Source of the DNA: Amphibalanus amphitrite
Lineage: Eukaryota > Arthropoda > Thecostraca > Balanomorpha > Balanidae
NCBI RefSeq assembly: GCF_019059575.1
Contig: NW_024882902.1
Span: forward strand, 1-64,000
Length of the DNA stretch: 64,000 nucleotides
Reading direction: 5' to 3'
Under the pieces are notes generated by a model. That model saw only the letters and a list, made by a program, of their open reading frames with translations, made no database searches and was not told where the DNA came from. Below are positions 1 through 14,169 of the stretch, piece by piece. Each line of letters opens with the position of its first letter. Position 1 is the stretch's first letter. The position numbers and the translations under genes are program-made.

Positions 1-95
1 ACCAAAAACGGCGGCGCTCCACGCCGCCGTTTTGAGATATTCGCGAAAAAACCACAAGGGGGTGTTCAAACACCCCCCAGCAGGGCGCGGGTTAA
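1..95 (-). mobile_element. Truncated TTAA-flanked MITE, subfamily I-a (end only)
   Basis: This is the reverse complement of the left end of the element seen whole at 52226-53426 and 58169-59368. It has the GC-rich hairpin (GGCGGCG...CGCCGCC), the subterminal motif around GGTTTTTTCGCG, the G/C hairpin with core TGTTCAAACA, and the terminal GGGCGCGGGTTAA with TTAA at 92-95. The window edge cuts the rest. Confidence 0.8.
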
Positions 96-2813
<2,718 letters not shown>

Positions 2814-4604
2814 TCACTGCCGTATAAACTTCCACGCCAACTCCACGCCGGCGCCCGCCAGAGTGAACATCGAGTAGCCGGTGACAATGCCAACCATCCC
2901 GCCGATGTTGGCGAGCAGCGTCGGCAATGTGAAGGTGATGGCCTCCCCGATCTCATCAGCTCTCAAATCGATCGACATGGTCAATTCGGAGCTGCATTTT
3001 TCATAGGTTTCCTGTTTGTAGACGAACAGATTGTATAGTGTTTGGTGACAGGCGGGAGGACAGTGGCAGCCTTTCGTGCTGGTCAGAAGACTGTCGTCGA
3101 CCACCGTTTCCAGGTCTTCCGGTGGATTACAGATCCCGAGATTGAAGTCGGCCGTCTTTTTCTCACTGCTCCGAGGGCGCCGTTTTGGAGTTTTAGTTCT
3201 GATCGTGGTACTTGGAGTGGAGGTGTCTTGTGATACCGGGTCAAGTCGCAGTGCTTCATAAACCGGGGTCGCCTCCCGGTTATCGTCGATCCCGAGCGGC
3301 TCGAGATTGCTCGGTCTGTACCATGTCACGTCGGTGTACGTGCAAGACTCGTCAATAGTCTTGCAGAACCGAAACCTCCACCTCCACGCCTTGCCCTTAG
3401 ATTCCATCTGCACGAGCTTCGCGCAGAGCGGCAGATGGTCGAGGGGCCCGCTCATGTCGGGCAGGTACACCCCGGCGCCGACCATGTGCGGTAGCCGGCA
3501 GGAGATGTTGGCCGCCAGACGATGCCACAGACACTCCTTTAGACACTGGATGGCAGAGTAGCCGGACTCCTCCCGACACGGCCGGCGCCAGAGGTTGGCC
3601 AAGCTGAACATTCGGGCGGTCAGGCGAAGCGAGAGGGATTCTTCAGGCGGGATGTCTAGCGATGCAGTCTGTTCCACATCCGGGCCGAGCTCAGCAGCAG
3701 CCAGGTCGCCAACGTTAGGCTCCTCGGTGTCGTGCACAAACAAGCGGTATGCTTTTGCGTCTTGAAAGAGCGGCACGGCCTTCAGTCTCAGATTCAGGTT
3801 GACGACCTCGTCTTCGGCACTGTCTCTTAGTTGCTGACTCGGCTCAAAAGTCAGACAACGGATCGGATCGACCTTCTGACCAAGCCGTGACAGGGCCAGG
3901 TAATATCGCGCGCGCCAGCTTCCCAGCCAGCTTGTGCCAGGGATCGGTTGCGGAATGGCCGACTCCGTAGAGTGCGGCGAATCGCTTTGGAAGCTGCGCA
4001 TCATGTTGTACTGACTCTGATAGCATTGCGACTGCGCCCTGTCACACTCGAGCAAATCCAGCGTAGTCATGTTGTAGAACTGCTCAACTGTGATGCCGCC
4101 TTCGGTGAGGAGCATTTCCGCGTCGTAGAGGAGTTTGGTGTCTTTCAGAGGCACTCTGGGACAGAGTGTCAGACGCGGGAAGGGCGCCTGACGTCTGAGG
4201 ACGATGGAGCTGACCGGCTGGGCGTGGTAGTCCCGGTACTGCGAATACAGCTGCTGGCTGAGAAAGACCATCAACAGCAGGTGGACCATCCAGCTGAAAA
4301 GGGGAAGCAGCGTTCGAAGCAGTCCCCTAAAGCCACTGTTGCCATTTTCTGTCGTTCCAACCAATCCATCTCCGGGTTGATCTAAGCGGTCTTCAGCACC
4401 ATCGTTGACAGTGTCATCAGTCGTTTTGCTCGCGTCATGGGAGATACACCAGGCAGGCTGGACTTGATTGGACTTTCTGGGAGAGCTGGAAGAGACTGCG
4501 CTGCTTGGACGTAATAAGGTTACATCAGGTCGGGCAGATGCCGACCTTTTTCGCTGTTCGTGGGTGGCCGACATGGTTTTCCTAGCTGCTGGTACATCTG
4601 ACAT
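2814..4604 (-). CDS. DEG/ENaC (pickpocket-like) sodium channel subunit, gene A
   Basis: A 596-residue single-exon ORF from a true ATG. The family forms trimeric amiloride-sensitive cation channels in the plasma membrane, with roles in mechanosensation, chemosensation or salt transport; which applies here is unknown. Seen in order: a Ser/Arg-rich cytoplasmic tail, TM1 at about 98-118, the post-TM1 motif FPRLTLC (142-148), a large Cys-rich ectodomain with CLKECLW...CRLPH, a second Cys motif (CHCPPACHQTLY), and TM2 at about 556-588 with the G-x-S selectivity signature as GYS (from residue 576). The usual His-Gly gating motif before TM1 is not seen. Its N-terminal tail matches gene B (PSSA, SSSSPRK, QPAW), so A and B are paralogues in opposite orientation. 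No intron interrupts it, unlike the neighbouring RSL1D1 gene. Confidence 0.92.
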   Translation of the reverse strand: MSDVPAARKTMSATHEQRKRSASARPDVTLLRPSSAVSSSSPRKSNQVQPAWCISHDASKTTDDTVNDGAEDRLDQPGDGLVGTTENGNSGFRGLLRTLLPLFSWMVHLLLMVFLSQQLYSQYRDYHAQPVSSIVLRRQAPFPRLTLCPRVPLKDTKLLYDAEMLLTEGGITVEQFYNMTTLDLLECDRAQSQCYQSQYNMMRSFQSDSPHSTESAIPQPIPGTSWLGSWRARYYLALSRLGQKVDPIRCLTFEPSQQLRDSAEDEVVNLNLRLKAVPLFQDAKAYRLFVHDTEEPNVGDLAAAELGPDVEQTASLDIPPEESLSLRLTARMFSLANLWRRPCREESGYSAIQCLKECLWHRLAANISCRLPHMVGAGVYLPDMSGPLDHLPLCAKLVQMESKGKAWRWRFRFCKTIDESCTYTDVTWYRPSNLEPLGIDDNREATPVYEALRLDPVSQDTSTPSTTIRTKTPKRRPRSSEKKTADFNLGICNPPEDLETVVDDSLLTSTKGCHCPPACHQTLYNLFVYKQETYEKCSSELTMSIDLRADEIGEAITFTLPTLLANIGGMVGIVTGYSMFTLAGAGVELAWKFIRQ

Positions 4605-5490
4605 TAGTTGAACTTTGCATCATGGCAAAAATGCATATGCAACTCACTCTTGACCTGAAAAATAAGGATGTTTTTTAAACTTAAGCCATGTGCATTGTAT
4701 GTACCATCGCAGCATGAGCATCACCTAGATGTTGGGCCGTTGGAATGATCAAAATTAAAAACTCTTGAGTTATAAGTATTTTCCACGATGAAGTTCAATA
4801 TCGTGAGACATTCGTTCCTTCTGTCTTATAAATGATACAAATGTTGATTTTCAGCTTATCTATCACACAAGACATTTTTCGATGTGCTTGGTTCTTGGTG
4901 TACTTAGCGATTTCTGTTTAACGGGCACCTTAACCATCCTTCCGTGATCCGATCATTTGGACAAACTGCAGCTAAATTGTAAAACAAACTTCAGCCACTG
5001 TATCAGCAAAAGCATTGTTGATGTTAACTTCCTCTGGCACCAGCAGGGTGTGGGTTTAGCATGATGGCTTATATCGACTCTGCTCATACGCCTGTTCGGC
5101 TCCATTAGGTCAAGAGACCCGACTCACCTCAGACCCACCGAACCGGCTGCCGCTGCTGGAAACCCGACTGGAACGTCCGTCTACAGCAATTAAATACCCC
5201 TCAGTGGCCAGAAAGGCGCCGTTGCAACGCCGCCGTCAATAATCTCAAGTAGTTTTATTGAAAGGATTTTCGGTGAACCAGGTGGTCCACTTTTGAGCCG
5301 TGGCAAAAGGTCTCTGGACGCTGATGCATTATCGACAGCAGTCAGCGCCGTTTGATGCTGTCACTGCCACTGTTGTTGCCACTACTTCAGGTTATGCCCG
5401 GGGCATTGTTAGGCCCATCGCAGAGCCCAGTCCTTTCATCACGACATCGCTCATTCAACATGACTTCCTGCATATGGAAGCCTGGTTTCG
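4605..5490. other. Upstream flank of gene A; no further gene recognised
   Basis: AT-rich for the first 400 bases, then mixed composition. It presumably holds the gene A promoter, but no specific element can be supported. Confidence 0.4.
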
Positions 5491-5694
5491 CTAAATGCGC
5501 AGTAGACGGTCGAGTAGGTCGATCGGTTCGTGGTCTGATAGAGTGAAGTCAATGCTGACATCCTTAGAGCGCCATGTGAACTCGTCAAACAGGAACTCAA
5601 CGGCTGTTCCAAGCGTCCGTTCCATCAATGCTTGCGAACCGACTTGCAAACTTGCATGACCTTGCAAAGTCTTAGGTTTGGTGACTTCTAAGTG
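5491..5694 (-). other. Possible terminal coding exon, unknown protein
   Basis: On the minus strand an open frame of 44 codons from ATG (5625) ends in TAG at 5491 and reads like ordinary protein (VEFLFDEFTW...IDFTLSDHEP). It could extend upstream to a TAG acceptor-like site near 5694. A diverged copy lies at 9270-9400, where the Trp codon is TAG. I do not recognise the product. It may be the last exon of a gene disrupted by the MITE directly beside it, or a repeat-borne fragment. Confidence 0.25.
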
Positions 5695-5710
5695 AGCTCA
5701 AAAAGTTCAC

Positions 5711-6751
5711 TTAACCCTCGCCCTGGCAGGGCATTTTTCATAACACGGCCTGGCAGGGGGGGGGTCGATGCGACCCCCCCTCGCGATTGGCTCCTATGGC
5801 ACCTAGAAACACCAAATTTGGTAGGTAGGTGGGCCCCCTGGAGTTCTCGCCCCTGTGCAAATTTGGTTGCTCTAGGTCAATATTTAGGGGGGTTTTGGGG
5901 GGTATAAATGTAAAAATTTCGCTAAAAACAGGTCAAAAGTTTTTCGCTTATACCTTTTGATCTAATTAAGATAGAGCAAAAAGAAAAGCACCAGTGAACT
6001 CAGCACGTCAAAGCGCGTCGAATGATATACTTTTTAGCTTGCTTAAGTGTACTTAAAGTTTTTCTTAAATTTAAAGTAAACTTAAATTAATAAATTAAGT
6101 TAAAGTTAACCAAATGGCATCATATCGCATATCATTCGATTCGGCAGATCACCAGGAACACAATGATACCATTTTCTAAGCTCTAGCGGCATTATGTGCC
6201 AAGTTATTAGCAAAAACGTCATTTGACCTCAGATGACCTCATTTGACCTGACCCATGGATAAGTACACCAAACAAAGAAGCACCAAGTGACCTGATGTTA
6301 AGTACTGTGGTTTCAAAGCACAAAAGTGATAGAACAAAGCGGATATCTCCAGTATTTTCCGAATTTAGTATTTTCCCATAGGCTTAACATTACGACGTCA
6401 TGACCTCTAACTGACCTCAGGTCAGTGACCTCAAAAAACCCGAACTATATGTTATACAACTCGGTGAACTTAGTACATCCTGAAAGTTTGAAGGAAATCA
6501 GTGCAAAACTGTGAGTTGGACAGGTGCAAAAAGAAAATTGAAATTTGACCATGACCTTGTACCGGTTTTTCTGACCTGGTGACCTGACCCAAGGTCACCC
6601 GGACCTGAAATTTTCAGGTCATATGTAAAAAGGTTGCCCCATAGGCTGTGCCAAATTTGGCGGCGCTGCGCGCCGCCGTTTTTACGCTATTCTCGAAAAA
6701 CCTTAGGGGGGGGGTCGCATCGACCCCCCCCCCTGCCAGGGCGAGGGTTAA
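5711..6751 (+). mobile_element. TTAA-flanked MITE, family II (piggyBac-like)
   Basis: Bounded by TTAA at 5711-5714 and 6748-6751, with inverted ends TTAACCCTCGCCCTGGCAGG / CCTGCCAGGGCGAGGGTTAA. Both ends carry a G/C hairpin, core TCGATGCGA at the left and its exact reverse complement TCGCATCGA at the right. The interior has many TGACCT words and no transposase. The right side holds the GGCGGCGC...GCGCCGCC hairpin also found at the left of subfamily I-a. A second copy is at 11432-12474. Confidence 0.9.
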
Positions 6752-9269
6752 GTAGGTACATCACTTGATTGGTCTTGGTGTGTTGAACTCGTTGCTTTAA
6801 GTCCACTTTTCTTTACAAAAACAAAAATGTAAAAAACTTCTGATGAGTCATGGGCAATTTTATCTTATCACCGTAAAACACTCCATCAATATTGCCCTCA
6901 CCAATTTTACACAGGGGCAACAAGTCCTGCCCTACCGAACACTTCCTGCATATCGCCAGGGTAGCTGTCTCAGGTGCGTGCCATACTGAAGCGGTGCGTA
7001 GACTTTTTGGACGGTAGACGGTGCTTTTTGAACGGTAGACGATAAATCAGACAGCGCCTGAGCCAGGGACGCAGGCGTGACCTGAGATTAGGACAGGCGC
7101 GTGAGGGTGACCTGTAGCTGGGTCACATTCTATCCAATCAGGGACGGTGAGAGCGGCCGCGGCGCGGCGGCGGTCGCTCTCAGATAGACCCCGACTGCGC
7201 TGGTCGATCATATTGCAAGGTTGCGGTGGTATAATACCTTACGGACGATACCCTTGGAAGAAAATGGCAGCCAAATTAGAATAATACTAGGGTTACCCGC
7301 GTGCTCCGCAACGCGAAGGGGGATTTTTTGACCCGTGGGTATTGGGTTGGTCTGTGACGATTTGGTTGGTAGATATCCATTTCGTTCGATTGCTTTTTGA
7401 CGGCCAAGCATTTTGTAAGAAAACAAAAAGATACATCGCATCGAGGTGCCCGTGTCGTATTATCATGCGTTCTACTTTAGAATGATTCGAAAACTGGCGT
7501 GAAGTCTTTTGAGGGCCATCGATGAATTTCGCTAAAAACGACAATGTAATGGTTTGGAACATTTACATTTTTAAGGATACTGTTGCTAATCATGCAAAAA
7601 TGAAGAGTGAATATTGGACAGAATTGAATGCTCTATCCAATGGTACCATATTCAATTGCCAAAGGTATCAGGTTATGCAGCAAACCCCGTGTGATTAATA
7701 AAGTGGCACAAAATTGACAAACACCATTTTCTCCTGTGATTTGCACCACCTTGATTTAGATCAATCAGCTTTTCACAATTTTTATATGAGAGGTGGTACC
7801 TTTCTCTTGCAAATAGGCGTTGATTCAACTCGCTCCATTTAACGGTCACCTAAAAATAAAATTAATTCCAAAATCCCTCAAAAACCGCAATTTTTCAAAT
7901 AAAAGTGCCCTCTCTGGTGCACGTGGCGCGTGCTATCCTCTGCATTGCACACCATTCAATAGCCCGTTCAATTCTGTACACGATACTGTTTTCCCCGTGC
8001 CGGTCGGACCCCTGGTCACCAAGATATTGCACGGGAACTGGACCCGTGTCGGCCAAAATTAGCCGTTTTCGCCCGATTTCGCACGCCGATTTATACATGT
8101 AAAGTCTATGACGCGAATTTGCACTTTTTGAGCACGCGCCACACGCTCCCTATCAATCCGATCGAGCTGAGACCCCTCAAAGGCACGTCGCGCATCCTTG
8201 ATCTATAAGTTGTGCAAATTTCACCAGACTAGGTGCAACGGTCTGGCCTGTAGTCCACGCAAAGCACGACCAAGTCGGGACCTCGGTAACGGACAGACGC
8301 ACCCTCCTCAAATAGTAATATAGATGGGCATTTATATCAAATGTACCATGCTTCACACGATGTTGGGATGGTCACCAAAATCACAAATGGCGTGCATCGG
8401 ACCGAAAGTAGACCTGTCAATTTACCCACCCTCTCTAACAACTGTTTCCATGTCCGGCTGCAAGGACGGCTTCCATCCTAGTTATTCCACTGAAACCGCT
8501 ACTGTCTGTCAAAAACCAGGTTCTTTCCAACACAGATCGTGGTCACATGTCACTCCTGTCTTCTGGACCTTAATACATGTTTTGATGTAATAAGTGAAAA
8601 TGACTTTACTCCACAAGAAAATGTTCGGGTCGGAGCTTTCGAATTTATTACAAAACTTCGTCAGCGTGTCGTAATCGGGTTCGGGGGCATCTTTCTTAAA
8701 ATTGAGGACGTTACGCTTCGTATTTGGTAGACAAGGACATGTCACACTGTCACAGCTAGTAAAATAGATAAATAGCACGTGACATTCTAAGATAACATAT
8801 TTTACATAAATGAAAAAGAAGAAAATACCTCATAAGTGACAAACATTCTGAATATGAATCTGTTAAATAACAAGAGATATACAGGGTGTGAGCACGGTGC
8901 CAGCTCTGTCCGCTGTTGCCATGGTAACCGATTTGTTGTTACAACAGGTTGGGTTGCAGTCATCTCAGAGACATAACATTTTCTCACCACTGCATTGTCC
9001 ATTCAACACGACGTCCCACAAATTTAAATATACCATTTGAGAATTTGATAGCTCCGACTTCCAGGTGTTTGACCTGACCTTGACCCGACCCCTGACCTCA
9101 AAATTCACCTTTCAAGTACTTATCAGAAGCGTCTAGTCATGTTCTTTCGTTAGCCGCCTCTTCCGTTTCGCTGCGCTTATTGGTTCTAGAGTTATCAGCT
9201 AGGGGCGTTTAACGCCCGCCCCTTCCCATGACGAAACCCCAGCAATTGCCGGGTGCCGGGAGGTTTTCA
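6752..9269. other. No gene recognised; scattered repeat debris
   Basis: Only short ORFs without domains. A GC-rich imperfect palindrome (GAGAGCGGCCGC...GGTCGCTCTC) sits at about 7148-7184. A TACAGGGTGTGAGC word near 8878 resembles a mariner end but no partner was found. A TGACCT-rich scrap at about 9064-9115 resembles MITE interior. Confidence 0.4.
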
Positions 9270-9400
9270 CTAAAGACGCAATCGACAGCCGAGCTGGCCG
9301 ATGGCGTCGGTCTGTTCATGGTCTGAGAGAGCGAAGCCAATGCTGAAGTCCTCAGAGCGCTATGTAAACATGCCAAACAGGAACTCACCGGCCATGCCAA
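9270..9400 (-). pseudogene. Diverged copy of the exon-like ORF at 5491-5694
   Basis: The minus strand aligns with the 44-codon ORF at 5491-5625 over most of its length (EFLF...RS.D.SI.F.LSDHE), but the Trp codon of that ORF is TAG here. Product unknown. Loss of the frame in one of two copies suggests a broken paralogue or a piece of an unrecognised dispersed repeat. Confidence 0.3.
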
Positions 9401-10213
9401 ACCGCTCTCCGTGTCATCCATTAGCGACTGTTTGCAGTAGCAGGCTGCCATGCAGACGTTGTGTACAGTTGACAACAGAAAGGTCTCAGCGATGTTCCAC
9501 TTTTCACATACAATCGGTTGCCTGGAGTGGTAGGCTGTACCGCATAACACGGGCTGAGGGACACAGTTTATTACTGTGACCCAACGGTTTCCAAAGCTAC
9601 GTTTAATTGCGTGGAAAGAGGAACGACTTAGCGTCCAGTCTACTGATAGTTTTTGAGGAGTGGAAAATCATTCTGAAGTGTAGTCAACTGTACTTTGACC
9701 ATACTTTAAGCCTAGCCGGTAGGTACTGGGTACCTAGTGCTATCTTCAAGCGCTGACACGAGTAGGTACAATTACCACTTTGACCTGACATGGTTCTTGA
9801 GAAAGAGGTCGTAGGCCAAAAATCATTTGAGTCGGAGACGTCAAAAACATTTCAGGATAAGTGCGAAAAATGAGGGGCTCATCCGAATTCCAACTCCTTA
9901 TATGTAAATTCAAAACTTAGACTTGATCAGCGGAAAGCACGGATAGTTTAGTACACGTATTTGTGTCCTGTTTCCATCTTGCACATCTTCAGTTCACATT
10001 GTAATCTCAGTGGTCAACTGCGCACGCGCACCTGACCCACCCTCTGCTGAAAATTGGCCGCCATCCTTTGATCGCTAATGATCCAATATATGTAAGACGC
10101 TGCACGGACACTGGAGGCTATCTGCGTGAGAGCCAGGCGGTGAAGTCATTACGTACAGCGATAGGTTAATTCTCAGCTAAGTCACTTAGTATGCAGGCAG
10201 ATGGTTTGCAACA
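9401..10213. other. No gene recognised
   Basis: Mixed sequence with no domain-bearing ORF, splice-supported exon or paired terminal repeats. Confidence 0.4.
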
Positions 10214-11175
10214 TTACTCGCGTCCCACTGGGGTCGGCGTATAACGCGCCCTACTAGGGGGAGGGGCTATTCATAGCCCCCCCCCCTCCTACCTCCGAAA
10301 CTACTGGGCTGATCGTCAAAATTCAAACGGCGTCTGATAGCCCCGGAGAAACTGTCATCCGAAACATAATTTCATTGACATCGAGGTCACCGATGACGTC
10401 ACAGGTCAGCTCAAAGTAAAAATTATCGATAATTGGCATGTTCACATTTTGGGCTCTGGCCGCCGACTTACAAGTCAGATCAGGCTCATTTTTTGTTTAC
10501 ACACTCGTGAACAGATGCTTTAGCTACCCTAAGGGTACCAAACTTGTACTTTGATTTTCAGGTCAGGGTCACCCGCCAGGTCATCACAGGTCACGGAAAT
10601 CTTATGTCATGCATCGGTCACGTGACACATGTTTTATGGTCCATTTAGGCCATAATATTTCGAATTTGATGTCGTTATGTCATTTGAAGTCATTTTGAGT
10701 TGAATTTAGCCTAGGTTCGGCCACTTTCAGGTAAAAAAAGGTCACATTTTGAAGTTAAAATATTTTAACAAAAAAGTGTCTAACGGATGCAGTTTGAGCT
10801 CAGAAACACGATGGTGCTATTTAAATTGGTGTACATACGATGTCAAATACGTACTGGAAATTGATTTGAAAAATGAATAATCGTGATATTTTTGCTATAA
10901 TGCGTATAACTTGGCCATTTTTGAAGATATCTGGCTAAAACTTGCTAGAATAAGTCATCAGCATGTGTTCCATTACATATATTCCTTTTTTCAAGTCAAA
11001 CACTTTTCGAAAAAAGATAAAAATATAAATTTTTAACTTTAATATATATTCTTTTCGAAATTTTCCTTATTTTGAAAAACCGAGATAGCAGTTTGATAGC
11101 GCAGTCTGTTCTGAGTCCTCTCATGCAAAGAAATTGGATCTAGCTTTACAACTAAGCTCTTATGAGCTTAGTTCA
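10214..11175 (-). mobile_element. MITE subfamily I-b, truncated copy
   Basis: This is the reverse complement of most of the element at 53940-55130. It starts with a decayed end (TTACTCGCGTCCCACTGGGG), then the G/C hairpin with core CTATTCATAG, then the shared interior. It stops soon after the segment around GAAATTGGATCTAGCTTTAC; about 40 bp further lies a CT microsatellite and the left end is missing. It is rich in TGACCT/AGGTCA words. Confidence 0.8.
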
Positions 11176-11213
11176 TAGTTGTGTCCCTTAAAATGCTTAC
11201 TCACAGCTTTCCA

Positions 11214-11216
<3 letters not shown>

Positions 11217-11289
<73 letters not shown>
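11217..11289. repeat. (CT)n microsatellite
   Basis: An uninterrupted CT run of about 73 bp, near the broken edge of the preceding MITE. Confidence 0.98.
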
Positions 11290-11293
<4 letters not shown>

Positions 11294-11431
11294 AAAAATT
11301 ATTACCTACGCATATCAGCTCGAGAGGCCAATTTATGGTCAGATTTATTTTTCTTTGCCGGGAGACACTCTGCAATAGGTATCTCATATTATATAACGTA
11401 GCAGAAAGCTTAAGAAAATTTGAAAATCAAG

Positions 11432-12474
11432 TTAACCCTCGCCCTGGCAGGGCATTTTTCATAACACGGCCTGGCAGGGGGGGGGGGGGGTCGATGCGAC
11501 CCCCCTCGCGATTGGCTCCTATGGCACCTAGAAACACCAAATTTGGTAGATAGGTGGGCCCCCTGGAGTTCTCGCCCCTGTGCAAATTTGGTTGCTCTAG
11601 GTCAATATTTAGGGGGGTTTTGGGGGGGTATAAATGTAAACATTTTGCTAAAAACAGGTCAAAAGTTTTTCGTTTATAACTTTTGATCTAATTAAGATAG
11701 CGCAAACAGAAAAGCACCAGTGAACTCAGCACGTCAAGGCGCGTCGAATGATATACTTTTTAGCCTGCTTAAGTGTACTTAAAGTTTTTCTTAAATTTTA
11801 AGTAAACTTAAATCAATAAATTAAGTTCAAGTTAACCAAATTGCATCATATCGCATATCATTCGATTTGGCTGATCACTAGGAACACAATGATACCATTT
11901 TTTAAGCTCTAGCGTCATTATGTGCCAAGTTATTGGCAAAAACGTCATTTGACCTCAGTTGACCTCATTTGACCTGACCCATGGATAAGTACACCAGACA
12001 AAGAAGCACCAAGTGACCTGCTGTTAAGTACTGTGGTTTCAAAGCACAAAAGTGATAGAACGAAGTGGGTATCTCCAGTATTTTCCTAATTTAGTATTTT
12101 CCCATAGGCTTAACATTACGACGTAATGACCTCTAATTGACCTCAGGTCAGTGACCTCAAAAACCCCAACTATATGTTATACAACTCGGTGAACTTAGCA
12201 CATCCTGAAAGTTTGAAGGAAATCAGTCAAAAACTGTGAGTTGGACAGGTGCAAAAAGAAAATTGAAATTTGACCATGACGTTGTACCGGTTTTTCTGAC
12301 CTGGTGACCTGACCCAAGGTCACCCGGACCTGAAATTTTCAGATCATATGTAAAAAGGCTGCCACATAGGCTGTGCCAATTTTGGCGGCGCTGCGCGCCG
12401 CCGTTTTTACGATATCTTCGAAAAACCTTAGGGGGGTCGCATCGACCCCCCCCCCCTGCCAGGGCGAGGGTTAA
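11432..12474 (+). mobile_element. TTAA-flanked MITE, family II, second copy
   Basis: TTAA at 11432-11435 and 12471-12474. Near-identical by eye to 5711-6751 from end to end, including the hairpin cores TCGATGCGA / TCGCATCGA. No coding capacity. The close match implies fairly recent mobility by a transposase supplied in trans. Confidence 0.9.
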
Positions 12475-12559
12475 ATAATGAAGGTGATTGGAGGTCGTGG
12501 GACAAATGAATGCAAGTTTCTTTGCAGCAGAGTAGAAAAGCTATCGGTTCTATCAGCGA

Positions 12560-13444
12560 TTAACCCTCGCATGTGTAGGGGGGGTCGGATGGACCCCCCC
12601 ATGGTTTTTCGCAAATAACTCGCGTAAAAAGCGGCCGATCGCAAACAAACTTTCAGTATCCTCGCATTGATCAATTTTACACCTACCCTGAAAATTTCAT
12701 GACCCTGACCCAAATGACCTTTGACCTGTGACCTCTTTTCCGAGACCATGTTTGGCCGGAATCGAGATTTCGCGTATGTCGGCTCGCACTAGCCGCGCGT
12801 TTGCAAGCTTTTCGTGGTTTCAAACGTTCAAACATGTGATTTGATGTTACTCCCGTGGGTGTCAAGGTCACCTGATGGTCAGGTCAGGTCATTGACCTTT
12901 GGTAACCTCGGGTGACCTCGGTTCACTTTTTCGAGTTTTACATGTTTCTAGGCTAGTTTTTGGAGCTGAATTCGAACTTAGCAACCATTTGAACATTTAC
13001 GAAGTAGTTTTGGTGACTTCGTAACATGTTACGAAGCTGTCAGAGGCGGTTGACACGTACTACGAATACCCGTCACGACGCCTACTGGTTGACCTGACCC
13101 GACCTGACCCGACCTGGTCTAAATGCTTCAATACATCATCTGTGATCAAAACTAACACGATATTCGTGATCAGCAACCCGGAAAACCACATAGCAGCCAC
13201 ACTTTACGACTTTCTAACAGGTCCCGATTTTCCCGACTTTGGGTCATTGACCTGACCTGGAAGGTCAACCAATGACCTAGGACCTTAAAATTGGGTATCA
13301 TCGGCTTCCTCTCGTCACGGGCAACACGCTCGTTTTTCCGCGAAGCTCTAGCTCAATCAGGGGTCAAACGGCAAGGGGGGGGTCCAACCGACCCCCCCCC
13401 TACACATTAGAAGCTGGCAAACGCCGCACACATGCGAGGGTTAA
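12560..13444 (+). mobile_element. TTAA-flanked MITE, family III
   Basis: TTAA at 12560-12563 and 13441-13444, ends TTAACCCTCGCATGTGTAGG / CATGCGAGGGTTAA. Hairpin cores are TCGGATGGA (left) and TCCAACCGA (right), near reverse complements. A perfect direct repeat of TGACCT spaced by one base lies at 12715-12727. It is 885 bp with no transposase, and only about 85 bp of other sequence separates it from the family II copy on its left. Confidence 0.88.
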
Positions 13445-14169
13445 AATTGAATTTACGTTAGACAGATTCAAATGGAACTTTCTCACCATACTTGTTTTTC
13501 GTTGCCAGTGCAATTGAAGGCGGAAGCACAAGCCAGCGGACGACTAATGGGTCGCCATTTAGCTCGAACGGCGGGTCAGTGTTTGACAAGTTTGCATACC
13601 GCCCTCCGCACTTAGCAAGGCCAAGCGTCAAGACTCGGTGTTCCTTTTGCGAAAACCAGGCCTTGCATGTGGAGCACATCATGTTCGACGGGAAATGTCG
13701 TGGTGAATAAGAATTCGCCGCTGTGGTAGCTCCGAACTAAGGTGTTGTGACAGCAGATCGGTTGCCATGACAACAGTGAACAGTGCAGTGCTGGCAGCGT
13801 ATTGAGATTGCTTGAGCGCCCGGAAGCATTCGAGCCATCGATGGCTGACAGAAGTTCCTTTTGAGAAAGCTTTCAGCACTTGGATTGTTGGCGGTGCCGT
13901 CGGAAAGGCCTGCCGTCCACTGAGGCGTATTTAACAGCTTGGGACGGGAACTGCGGACGGGTGTCCAGCAGAGCGGCCCGGACCGGCACGTGGCAGGTAA
14001 GGCCGGTATCTCTCTACACCTGACCTAACTCAGGGCATCTGAGATGACCGGGGTCATCGTGTCAGGTGTCTTAGGTGAGTGATCTGACCTCAAAGTGCGG
14101 TTGACCCAACCAAGAGATTCAGCTCGAGTACAAAAATGAATGTTCAATAGATAGCTGAATACCGCGCTA
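13445..14169. other. No gene recognised
   Basis: Short ORFs only, with a few TGACCT words at the right. No domain or transposon end could be supported. Confidence 0.4.

Noticed and set aside
3948-4385. Antisense ORFs inside channel genes A to E
   Set aside because: Shadows of GC-rich channel coding sequence; the sense strand carries all DEG/ENaC motifs.
8876-8960. Mariner-type end TACAGGGTGTGAGC
   Set aside because: No inverted partner end or transposase found nearby.
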